A stretch of DNA of 6,622 nucleotides from CAIQPS01 sp963721365 (GCA_963721365.1 CAVRJE010000024.1:1-6622), one strand, 5' to 3'; counted from the first letter of the stretch, positions 1-6,538 are shown. Notes: generated from the sequence alone by a model not told the origin. Numbers and translations are program-made.

Positions 1-52
1 TCTTACGACCTTTCTGTGCACGTGTCCGCAAAGGCTTTGAGAATACACCGCC

Positions 53-76
53 CGGAGCCGGCGATGACCGGCTCCG
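53..76. terminator. Hairpin upstream of the dioxygenase gene, possible terminator of an upstream gene
   Basis: CGGAGCCGG (53-61) and CCGGCTCCG (68-76) form a perfect 9-bp stem with a 6-nt loop. No T tract follows. It lies 54 bp before the dioxygenase ATG, so it could end transcription from a gene to the left of the window or lie in the leader of the dioxygenase mRNA. I see no supportable gene in bases 1-117; a frame with a stop at 38-40 is open to the left edge but is too short to judge. Confidence 0.4.
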
Positions 77-130
77 AGGCGGTAGGATATGCGAGCATGG
101 CCTCTAGCCCACCACTCGGAGGATGCCGAG

Positions 131-858
131 ATGAAGAAGAGGGTCGCAGCGCCGGGAGTAGCGGTCGTGGCTGTTCTGGGATTGTTGCTGGCGGCGGCAA
201 GTTGCGGTCAGGGGGGCAGTGCCTCTACCACCGCGGCCAACGGCGCCAAATCCACTTCCACCGAAGGAGCCACCACGACGTCCACCAGCGGCGCGGTGTC
301 GACGTCGCGAGCACGGCGACCGGCCCAGGCCTCACCGTCGGGACCACCGAAGGTCCGTACTACATCACCAACACCCCGCAGTTGGCCGACGGGAATCTGA
401 ACGCGACCGGCCTGCCCGGCGACCCGCCATAAATCACGGGTCACGTCTACGGAGGCACCGATACCTCCAAACCCATCGCGGGTGCCAAAATCGACATCTG
501 GCAGGCCGACGGCGACGGCGTCTACCATCCCGCAGCGAACGGTGACATGAGCCAATACGACACGAGTGAGATCGCGCTGCGCGGCTATGTGCTCGCCGAC
601 GGCAACGGTGCATATGAGTTCACGACCATCTACCCCGGCTACTACCCAGGTCGAGCACGGCATATCCACATTAGGGCTTCCGCCGCCGGCTACGGCGGTA
701 TCACGACGCAGATCATCGTGCCGCCGAAGGCAGGCGATGGTACGACGCCGCAGAACGACATGATCGCCAGTTCACTGCCGCCGGCGAACCTCGTGACCTT
801 CTCCGACCAGAACGGGGTTCAGTCGGGCGCGTTCGACTTCTATCTGGCCGCCGACTGA
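131..858 (+). CDS. Exported lipoprotein intradiol ring-cleavage dioxygenase-like protein (frameshift plus in-frame stop)
   Basis: The start is ATG 131, 7 nt after GGAGGA (118-123). The N-terminus has a Lys/Arg start, a hydrophobic core and a lipobox-like AAASC, then a Thr/Ser-rich linker, so the product should be a membrane-anchored lipoprotein outside the cytoplasm. The reading frame then changes between about 285 and 335 (one base missing), and the next frame gives TEGPYY, IDIWQADGDGVY, YPGYYPG and RHIHI. These match the intradiol dioxygenase core (protocatechuate/catechol 1,2-dioxygenase fold). The expected non-haem Fe(III) ligands are all present: Tyr at 523-525, Tyr at 643-645 and His at 661-663 and 667-669. 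An in-frame TAA (430-432) interrupts the fold just before the ITGHVYGG strand. Reconstructed length is about 242 residues. The family cleaves catechol-type rings between the hydroxyls; the substrate here is unknown, and exported members are poorly characterised. The gene is either a recent pseudogene or, more likely, carries sequence errors. Confidence 0.82.
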
Positions 859-876
859 ACCACCGGAGCGCGGCCG

Positions 877-1384
877 ATGAAGATCGTCCTCAGCCCCCTT
901 GGACCATCCGACCTCGCGGCCGCGTCGGAGTTGTTCGACGCCTCGCTGGGCTCCGGGTTCTGGAGTCTCGGCGGGGGATCCCATGAATACTGCCAGGTCG
1001 CTAAGGTCGACGGTGTTCTCATCAGGGCCGCGGTAGCGACTCTCACCGCCCGCCTCGACGAGGCTCCCGACCTTCGGGGCCCTATCGGGCTCGTGCGTCT
1101 GGTCGCCGTGCGGGAGGCGGCCCGCCGGCGCGCGCCGCGACGCTGCTCGTGGATTCTCTCAGCCGGATGTGCCTGGACGCGGGCGCATCGGCACTCGCAT
1201 CCTTCGCCTGGGTGCGCGGGGACTCGGGAGTCTGCGCCCTCTCCGGAGTCCCGGCCAACCTCGGATTCGAAAGACTTCTACGTCTCGAGTCTTTCTACGC
1301 AGACGAAGGCGTTACTCCGTGCCCGGCGTGCCGGTGCGCCCCCTGTGTGTGCTCGGAGACCTCTACGTCAGGGAATGCCTCTAG
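877..1384 (+). CDS. GNAT-family N-acetyltransferase-like protein with Cys-rich C-terminus (two frameshifts)
   Basis: The start is ATG 877, 8 nt after GGAG (865-868) and 18 bp after the dioxygenase stop, so the two are probably co-transcribed. The first frame runs to about 1128 and gives an N-terminus typical of GNAT proteins (MKIVLSPLGPSDLAAASELF), then VAKVDGVLIRAAVATL and GLVRLVAVREAARR, which resembles the acetyl-CoA-binding motif A strand and Arg-rich turn. One base appears to be missing at about 1117-1137; the next frame continues ATLLVDSLSRMCLDAGAS, SFAWVRGDSGVCALSGV and LGFERLLRLESFY. A second missing base in the TGTGTGTG run (1344-1351) restores an ending SGDLYVRECL with TAG at 1382-1384. 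The C-terminus holds CPACRCAPCVC, a possible metal-binding knuckle. Reconstructed length is about 169 residues. The acceptor substrate cannot be inferred. The family call rests on overall pattern, not on an invariant residue. Confidence 0.62.
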
Positions 1385-1391
1385 CAGCAGG

Positions 1392-1644
1392 CTAGACCGA
1401 GGCGCCGCAGTTCGCGCAGAACTTGGCCCCCGGACTCAGGGGCGTCCCACACTCTTTGCAGAACGCTGCTGTGTCGGGGCCAGTCGAAGCCGCCCGGGTC
1501 GCGGCGGTGCCGCCGGCCGCGCCGGCAGTCGCGCCCGCACGAGGCCCGCGCGTCATCTTGCCCAATAGAAAGGCCACGCGCGCCCAGGGCCGCCACGACC
1601 AGCACCGCCAACACGGCGATCAGCGCGATCCACCCGCCGGACAA
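1392..1644 (-). CDS. Transmembrane helix plus C-terminal zinc ribbon (frameshifted; probably the C-terminal part of the propeller gene)
   Basis: Two frames combine. From TTG 1644 the frame reads SGGWIALIAVLAVLVVAALG, a hydrophobic helix. One extra base in the CGCGCG run (about 1577-1583) then moves to the frame VAFLLGKMTRG, which completes the helix with a basic end. After an Ala/Gly/Thr-rich linker comes FCKECGTPLSPG followed by AKFCANCGASV and stop at 1392-1394: a CxxC-x10-CxxC zinc ribbon. Positive residues directly after the helix predict that the ribbon faces the cytoplasm. TTG 1644 has no convincing ribosome-binding site and lies 10 bp past the propeller stop. Removing one base near 1655-1657 instead joins the propeller frame to this one as LTPDAGGLSGGW, so I favour a single membrane-anchored protein. 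A separate small membrane zinc-ribbon gene remains possible. It converges on the acetyltransferase gene with 7 bp between the stops. Confidence 0.65.
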
Positions 1645-1654
1645 ACCGCCGGCG

Positions 1655-3207
1655 TCACGGCGTCAGCCCCTCCACCGGAGTCGCCGCCGGCGGGCCGCTC
1701 GGGCCCCCGTCGCCGCTGGAGCCGGTGCTGCCCGCGCGGAGCGCTCGCCGCCGTGGTGTCGTTCCCCCGCCCGAGGTGCTCGAGGTCTCACCCGCCGTGG
1801 TGGTGGTCTCCTCGGCCACCATCACCTCGTCGGTCCGCCAGATCTCGAGGCCGTTCTTCAGATCGTTGCTGATCCACAGGAAGTGTCCCTTGAAGTTGAG
1901 CGGGCCTCCTCCCTCCTGGAAGAAGTTGGGCTCGGGCTCCCGGAAGATCAGCTCCCATTTCTCCCCGTCCGAAGACCGCCACAGCTGGCTGCCCTCGTGG
2001 TAGTCGAAGACCGAGAGATAGAGCGTGTCGCCGATGACGTCCATGCCGGCCATGATGCTGCTCGCCAAGCCAAAGCCGTCCTCACCGATCTGTTTCCACG
2101 TCTTCCCATCGTCCGACACCCGCAGCTGGAAGCCGCGGGGGGCCAGCCGCTCGGAGGGATTCGTCGGCATGAGCACGCGCGGGTCCATGGTGTTCGAGGT
2201 CAGGTAGAGCCTGCCCTTGAACTCCACGAGATCGCCGTGGACGTTCCGCTCCTTGCCCACGCTGAAGCCGTCGTCCACCACCTGCTCCCAGGTGGTGCCG
2301 TCACTGGTGCGGAAGAGGTCGAAGCCGAGGAGGTTGTCTATGGTGCCGCCTGCCGTTCCGAACGCGTAGAGCTGGTCCTGGTACACGATGTCGGGATGGA
2401 GAAGGATGGTCGTGCTCCGCGTCAGGCCCTTGTCGGCCACCCGTTCCCATTCCAGGCCGTCGGCCGTCCGCCAGATCTCCCCGCCACTGTCCGGGTTCGA
2501 GACCCCGACGTAGAGCTTGCCCTGGAAGATCGGGTCCGGGTGCTCCGGATCCGCGAAGCCGGTGAACCCGGTGACGCCGGCGTCGCCCATGCCGCCATCG
2601 ACCACCTGTCGGAAGCTCTGGCCGTCATCCGACACCCAGATCTCCGCGCCGCTCTCGCCGTTGGAGACGCCGAGTATCAGGCGATCCTGGAACACGAAGG
2701 GAAAGGCCCAGTCGTTGTTCTTGTCGCCGAAGCCGCCGTTCTCGATCTTGGTGAACTGCGTGCCGTCGGAGGTGACCCAGATCTCGATGCCGTGATCGTT
2801 GATGTTGTTCGAGATGGCGTAGAGCTTGTCGCGGAATACGATGAGCTGAAAGAAGTTGTTGTGGGGATTGCCCAGTCCGGCGGTGCCGATCTGCTCCCAC
2901 GTGACCCCGTCGGCCGTGCGCCAGATGTCGCCCCCCGCCTTGTCGCTGCCGGAAAAGACGGAGCCCGACTCGTTGGCCGAGGTGCTGATGTAGAGGTAGT
3001 CCTTGAACTTGGCCCAGGTGGGCGCATAGGAGTTGTTGGGATCGGTGAAGCCGCCCTTGACGACCTGAGTCCAGCCTTCGGTCAGAGGCGCCGAGGCTGC
3101 CGCTTCCGCGGGGATCGGGCCGACCACGACAACCGCGACCACAAGAGCGGAAGCAGAAGAAGAAGCATGCTCGGCCGACGGTCGCAATCCCGAATCGGCA
3201 GTTTCAT
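1655..3207 (-). CDS. Exported Asp-box beta-propeller protein, eight repeats (frameshift in signal peptide)
   Basis: The long frame runs from GTG 3214 to TGA 1655 (519 codons), but the likelier start is ATG 3207 in another frame, which has GGGGG 6 nt upstream. It reads MKLPIRDCDRRPSMLLLLLP and, after one missing base at about 3140-3165, continues VVAVVVVGPIPAEAAASA: a classical signal peptide. The body (about residues 46-465 of the GTG frame) is eight repeats of the form W-E-Q-V-x-x-x-G-F ... L-Y ... G-x-E-I-W-R-T-S-D-G. Asp-box-like turns are TADGVTW, TSDGTQF, SDDGQSF, TADGLEW, TSDGTTW, SDDGKTW and SSDGEKW; the eighth is degenerate (RTDEVM). The N-terminal WTQVVKGGF strand can pair with the last EIWRT strand to close the ring. 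A Thr/Ser/Gly/Pro linker (about 466-519) follows. The function is unknown: no catalytic signature was recognised, and Asp-box propellers include sialidase-like, adhesive and structural proteins. Confidence 0.85.
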
Positions 3208-3213
3208 GACCCA

Positions 3214-3218
3214 CCCCC
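3214..3218 (-). promoter_or_regulatory. Shine-Dalgarno site that favours ATG 3207 for the propeller gene
   Basis: GGGGG on the minus strand ends 6 nt before ATG 3207. It overlaps GTG 3214, the start of the long frame, so that GTG would have no ribosome-binding site. This supports ATG 3207 with a later frame correction. Confidence 0.5.
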
Positions 3219-3294
3219 AGTTTCGGGCACCAGTCCTAGCTCAATAGTAGGCCGTTCGACGCGCCAGCGCGAGGGGGCCGGCCGGCGCTCAGCG

Positions 3295-3993
3295 CTAGTC
3301 TTCGTGGCTGCCGTCGCAGAAAGGCTTGTTCGTGCTCCGGCCGCAGCGGCACAGCGTCACCCGGTTCCTGACTTCGTAGGTCGTCCCCTCGGACGATTCC
3401 ACTGGGATGCCACCCCTCACCCAGATAGGCCCCATCTTGTTGGTCTGCGTATCCTCCACGAGACCGAGGGAGGGCTCGAACTCCGGCTCTATCGCCCAGC
3501 CGTCCTTTTCCCACGCCACCAGCCTTCCCGAGGGACAGTCGCAGACCTCCTCGATGGCCGTTTGCCTCGCTGTAGGATCGGCGGATCGCCGGGTGAGCGT
3601 CCAGGTCCCCGCCGCTCGATGGCAGAAGCCCGCCCCCATGCAGAACCCCTCCGCATCCGCCAATGTGAGCTCCGGTCCTTCGAGCGTGTCGGCCTGCTCC
3701 AGGTAGGGCGTGTCGCCGGCCGTTTCGGTACCATCGAACTCGACTCCGGCGTGACTGCCGTCGCAGTAGGGCATCCGCCGCGAACGGCCACAGCGGCAGA
3801 GGGCGTAGCTCTCCTGGACGGGATATTTGCGGCCCTCTTTCCAGCCGTGAGGCTGGCCGTCCTCATCGACACAGATGATCTGATCTGATAGGGGGACTCC
3901 CCCCGAGACCAGATAGGGACCGTTTGTCGTGACTTTGACTCTGTACTCGCGCGGTCTCGGCGAGTCCGCGTTCTCCTGTTTCACCTGGTTCAC
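3295..3993 (-). CDS. Double-CDGSH iron-sulfur protein
   Basis: This 232-residue protein reads without interruption. It has two complete CDGSH motifs (C-x-C-x2-S-x3-P-x-C-D-G-S-H). The first has C66, C68, C77 and H81 (CRCGRSRRMPYCDGSH); the second has C215, C217, C226 and H230 (CRCGRSTNKPFCDGSH) at the extreme C-terminus. Each should bind a [2Fe-2S] cluster through three Cys and one His, as in mitoNEET relatives. Between them a segment with C118, C124, C151 and C153 (FCMGAGFCH and CDCPSGRL) could bind a further metal or cluster. There is no signal peptide, so the protein is probably cytoplasmic; electron transfer or iron-sulfur/redox handling is the family expectation, with no partner known. 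The start is GTG 3993, preceded by AGGTAGGA; a second in-frame GTG (3984) lies within a tandem CCAGGTGAA repeat. It is transcribed divergently from the two-component genes, with 87 bp to the downstream propeller gene. Confidence 0.92.
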   Translation of the reverse strand: MNQVKQENADSPRPREYRVKVTTNGPYLVSGGVPLSDQIICVDEDGQPHGWKEGRKYPVQESYALCRCGRSRRMPYCDGSHAGVEFDGTETAGDTPYLEQADTLEGPELTLADAEGFCMGAGFCHRAAGTWTLTRRSADPTARQTAIEEVCDCPSGRLVAWEKDGWAIEPEFEPSLGLVEDTQTNKMGPIWVRGGIPVESSEGTTYEVRNRVTLCRCGRSTNKPFCDGSHED

Positions 3994-4072
3994 CTGGTCC
4001 TACCTCTGCTGTGGGTCGCGATCTCGACTCACGGGCGATCCTCGGGGCCGGGCGCAGGCGAACCGGCTGCAA

Positions 4073-4134
4073 AAGGATACGCCCCGGGAGCCCGCCCGGC
4101 CACGCGTCACCCGTCTCCCGCTCAGGGTATCCTT
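4073..4134. promoter_or_regulatory. Divergent control region with 8-bp inverted repeat AAGGATAC / GTATCCTT
   Basis: The 166-bp gap between the CDGSH gene and the response regulator holds AAGGATAC (4073-4080) and its exact reverse complement GTATCCTT (4127-4134). Each arm contains TATCCT, which fits the actinobacterial -10 pattern TAnnnT, pointing outward toward its own gene: one reads left into the CDGSH gene and one reads right, ending 8 bp before the AAGGAGGT site. They could be matched divergent -10 elements or two half-sites for a regulator. No clear -35 hexamer is visible for either. Confidence 0.4.
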
Positions 4135-4159
4135 ACGAGGCAAGGAGGTAACACAGGCC

Positions 4160-4859
4160 ATGAAGATCCTCGTCGTGGACGACGACGAGAACCTGCGCCG
4201 CCTGGTTGCCGCCTATCTGGAGAGCGAGGGCTACGAAGTCGAGGAGGCGGCTGACGGCCCCTCGGCTATGGCCGCCGTCGAGAGAGCGGAGCCGCAGCTG
4301 GTCGTGCTCGACCTCATGTTGCCGGGAATGGGCGGCCTCGATGTGGCTCGTCGGATCCGAGCCAAGCGGACGACTCCGATCTTGATGCTCACCGCCCGGG
4401 GAAGCGAGGACGACATGCTCCAAGGTTTTGAGGCGGGGGCTGATGACTATCTAGTCAAGCCTTTCAGCCCGAAGGTCCTGGTCGCCCGGGTGAAGGCGGT
4501 CCTTCGTCGGTCGGGGGTCGAGAGGATGAAGGGCAGCAGGCCTGTTCGGCCACGGCGGCATCTCCATCGACCCGAGGGCCCGTGAGGTACGCGTCGAAGG
4601 GCGTGAGATCGAACTGACCAGCACCGAATTCGAACTCCTGCGAGTGCTTGGCGAACACCCGGGCTGGGTCTACACACGCGAGGAGTTGCTGGAAGCGGTG
4701 TGGGGCTACAGCTACCTGGGAGACTCCCGGTTGGTGGACGTCCACATTGCCAATCTGCGCAAGAAGATCGGGGATGACCCGTCAGAGCCGCAGTTCATCC
4801 GCACGGTTCGCGGGGTCGGGTACAAGTTCCAGCCGCCGAGCCCCGAGCGCTCGACCTAG
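4160..4859 (+). CDS. OmpR/PhoB-family response regulator (frameshift in the linker)
   Basis: The start is ATG 4160 after AAGGAGGT (4142-4149). The first frame gives a complete receiver domain: acidic pocket D7-D9 in MKILVVDDDE, phospho-acceptor D51 in VVLDLMLPG, switch T78 in LMLTAR and K100 in LVKPF. After RRSGVERMKGS the frame breaks at about 4515-4542 (one extra base). The next frame continues LFGHGGISIDPRAREVRVEG, then the winged-helix DNA-binding domain with TSTEFELL, REELLEAVWGY, SRLVDVHIANLRKKIGDD and IRTVRGVGYKF to TAG 4857-4859. Reconstructed length is about 233 residues, normal for the family. It is a cytoplasmic transcription factor activated by the kinase encoded 13 bp downstream. 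The break falls in the interdomain linker, so a naive reading would give a receiver-only protein, but the retained effector domain argues against that. Likely targets in the window are its own promoter region and the phased repeats before the Met/Gly-rich gene. Confidence 0.9.
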
Positions 4860-4872
4860 CAGGAGGTGATCC

Positions 4873-5962
4873 GTGACCACCCGGTGGAGATTGTTCTTCT
4901 CATACGTCGCCGTCATCGTGGTCCTGGTGGCGGTGCTCTCCATCGCCGTCCGCAGTCTGGCCGTCCAGGCGGTCAACGCGCACATGGGGGGAATGATGGG
5001 TGGGGGACGGCTCGGCGGGATGATGACCGGCGATATACAGAGCGCGGTCACCTCGGGCGTGAACGAGGCCATCCTCTGGGGGGCGCTTGCCGCGGTCATC
5101 GTCGCCGTGATCGCCAGCTACATCGTGTCCGGGTGGATCACCCGGCCCTTGGCGCACATGGCCGAGGTCGCCGGCCAGATCGCAGCCGGCGACTACCGGC
5201 AGCGGGTCTCGCCCGGGGCGGGTGACGAGATAGGCCGGTTCGCGACGGCCTTCAACGATATGGCCGGGCAGCTGCAGAAGACCGAGGAACTGCGGCAGGA
5301 GCTGTTGGGAACCATCTCTCACGAGATACGGACCCCGCTCGCGAACATCGAGGGGTACATGCAGGGACTCATGGACGGGGTCATCCCGGCGGAACCCGAG
5401 ACCTACGAACTGGTGAGACGAGAAGCGGCGCGACTGGGCCGCCTGGTCACCGACGTCGAGCGGCTCTCTCGGCTCGAAGCGGGAGCCGAGGCCATCAAGC
5501 CTCGGGAGCTTGCGGTGGCCGAAGCCGTGGAAGCGGTGGTCGCGCCTCTCGGGCCTCAGTTCGCGAATGCGGACATCTCCTTCTCCGTTGACTGTCCGGA
5601 GCCGTGCCCACGGATATGGGCGGATCCGGACAAGTTCGCGCAGATCCTGGGGAATCTCCTCTCGAACTCTCTCCGCTACACGGCATCCGGCGGAGCAGTC
5701 AAGGTCGACGTCCGAGCCCAGGACCGCATGGTCGTCTTCGTGGTGGAGGACAACGGTGTCGGTATCCCCGCCGGCCGACCTGCCCCACGTCTTCGAGAGG
5801 TTCTACCGGGTGGACAAATCCAGATCCAGTTCGAGCGGGGGGAGCGGGATCGGCCTGGCCGTAGCCAAAGCTCTCACCCAGCAGATGGGCGGCTCAATCG
5901 AGGCGGAGAGCGTTCCTGGAAGTTACACCCGCTTCACCTTCCTCTTGCCCCGGGCCCAGTAG
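4873..5962 (+). CDS. Sensor histidine kinase with Met/Gly-rich extracytoplasmic loop (frameshift in the ATPase domain)
   Basis: The start is GTG 4873, just after AGGAGGTGAT (4861-4870), 13 bp past the response-regulator stop. Domains in order: membrane helix at about residues 8-30; a short loop at about 31-66 with HMGGMMGGGRLGGMM; membrane helix at about 67-88; HAMP at about 89-140; HisKA with phospho-acceptor H150 in GTISHEIRTPL; and the HATPase domain with N box NLLSNSLRYT (about 261-270) and G1 box DNGVGIP (about 293-299). One extra base at about 5765-5780 breaks the frame; the next frame supplies F box HVFERFYRVD, G2 box GGSGIGLAVAK and the end TRFTFLLPRAQ with TAG 5960-5962. Reconstructed length is about 362 residues. 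It should autophosphorylate and pass phosphate to D51 of the upstream regulator. The small loop lacks a known ligand-binding fold; its seven or so Met suggest Cu(I)/Ag(I) sensing, which is inference. Confidence 0.9.
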
Positions 5963-6001
5963 GCCGCTTCGAGTCTCATGGCGGATTCCGAGCGGCCGCA
6001 A

Positions 6002-6030
6002 ACCTTCACACGACCTTTACCTTCCCTTCA
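6002..6030 (+). promoter_or_regulatory. Three direct heptamer repeats at 11-bp spacing, candidate response-regulator operator
   Basis: ACCTTCA (6002-6008), ACCTTTA (6013-6019) and CCCTTCA (6024-6030) begin exactly 11 bp apart. OmpR/PhoB-family regulators bind head-to-tail direct repeats at about one helical turn, often replacing the -35 element. The array ends 22 bp before a possible -10 and about 75 bp before the start of the Met/Gly-rich gene, directly downstream of the two-component genes. Confidence 0.5.
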
Positions 6031-6052
6031 TCCCGCCTGAACACAGTCCGGC

Positions 6053-6058
6053 CATACT
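6053..6058 (+). promoter_or_regulatory. Possible -10 element CATACT for the Met/Gly-rich gene
   Basis: CATACT differs from TATACT at one base. At 17-bp spacing there is no -35 consensus, but the phased repeats end just upstream, as in activator-dependent promoters of the PhoB type. It is 46 bp before ATG 6105. Confidence 0.3.
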
Positions 6059-6104
6059 CCTCGTTCTTGCGGATGGACCCGGCCCACATCAATGGGAGAA
6101 ATAA

Positions 6105-6538
6105 ATGTTCAGAACGACAAAGACAAAGATCATCGGTCTGGCGCTGGTCGGGGTCGTGGCCCTGACTGGAGCCGTGTACGCTACCACTGCGCTTGCCGTT
6201 GGCGGTGCGACTGCGGCCCCGGCCCAGCCGTGACCGCCCAGACAGCGGCCGACCCGCAGCTACGCGCAAGCATTCTCGACATGCTCAAGGATCGCATGGG
6301 TCTGACCGGCGCTAACGCCGAGAAGTTCGCCGATCAGATGATCGCCCGTATGCAGAACGCCGACCCGAATTTCGATTTCCAGGCCATGATCGACTGGTGC
6401 AACCAGTTCAATGGCGACCGGGCAGACGGCCCAAGCGGCCCGGCCAACGGACGCGTCCCCGGCAACGGCCGAGGCATGATGGGCGGAAGCGGCTCGTCCT
6501 ACGGCGGCGGCATGATGGGCGGCTGGGGGGTCAACTAG
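6105..6538 (+). CDS. Small exported Met/Gly-rich protein of unknown function (frameshift after signal peptide)
   Basis: The start is ATG 6105, 5 nt after GGGAGA (6094-6099). This frame encodes a signal peptide: MFRTTKTK, hydrophobic IIGLALVGVVALTGAVYA, then TTALAVGGATAAPA, reaching TGA at 6231-6233. One base missing at about 6210-6232 moves to the frame that continues VTAQTAADPQLRASILDMLK, a predicted helical part with DRMGLTGANAEKFADQMIAR and FQAMIDWCNQFNG, then a Gly/Pro/Asn linker and the tail GRGMMGGSGSSYGGGMMGGW with stop at 6536-6538. Reconstructed length is about 144 residues. I do not recognise the family. The MMGG motif occurs twice 12 residues apart and echoes the kinase loop. Position and composition recall SilE/PcoE-type metal-binding proteins encoded beside their two-component systems, but no sequence homology is claimed. 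An ATG at 6092 in the downstream frame lacks a signal peptide and is unlikely to be the start. Confidence 0.75.
6473..6522 (+). repeat. Direct repeat GGCATGATGGGCGG, 36-bp period
   Basis: GGCATGATGGGCGG occurs at 6473-6486 and again at 6509-6522. The period is 36 bp (12 codons) and in frame, producing the two MMGG motifs of the exported protein tail. It looks like a small in-frame duplication or a motif kept by selection. Confidence 0.75.

Noticed and set aside
430..432. Recoding or readthrough of TAA
   Set aside because: There is no signal for stop-codon recoding, and the neighbouring frameshifts make sequence error a simpler explanation.
208..669. 153-codon open frame on the minus strand
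   Set aside because: It is opposite the dioxygenase motifs. It has no domain and no ribosome-binding site, and is typical of GC-rich shadow frames.
1883..3247. 454-codon open frame on the plus strand
   Set aside because: It is the antisense shadow of the propeller gene. It has no recognisable domain, while the minus strand shows clear repeats.
3208..3294. Hairpin or promoter between the CDGSH and propeller genes
   Set aside because: There are several short GCGC repeats and a TACTAT on the minus strand, but no stem longer than about 5 bp and no -35. Not strong enough to list.
3929..4159. N-terminal extension of the response-regulator frame
   Set aside because: The receiver domain starts at ATG 4160 with a strong AAGGAGGT site. 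The extension runs through the divergent promoter region and into the CDGSH gene.
5962..5997. GGCCGCT / AGCGGCC inverted repeat after the kinase stop as a terminator
   Set aside because: It has only 7 bp with a 22-nt loop and no T tract. It is too weak to call in GC-rich DNA.
5781..6165. Continuation of the kinase first frame beyond the ATPase G1 box
   Set aside because: It has Arg/Pro/Gly-rich content and no family motifs, while the next frame holds the F and G2 boxes. It is an out-of-frame tail.
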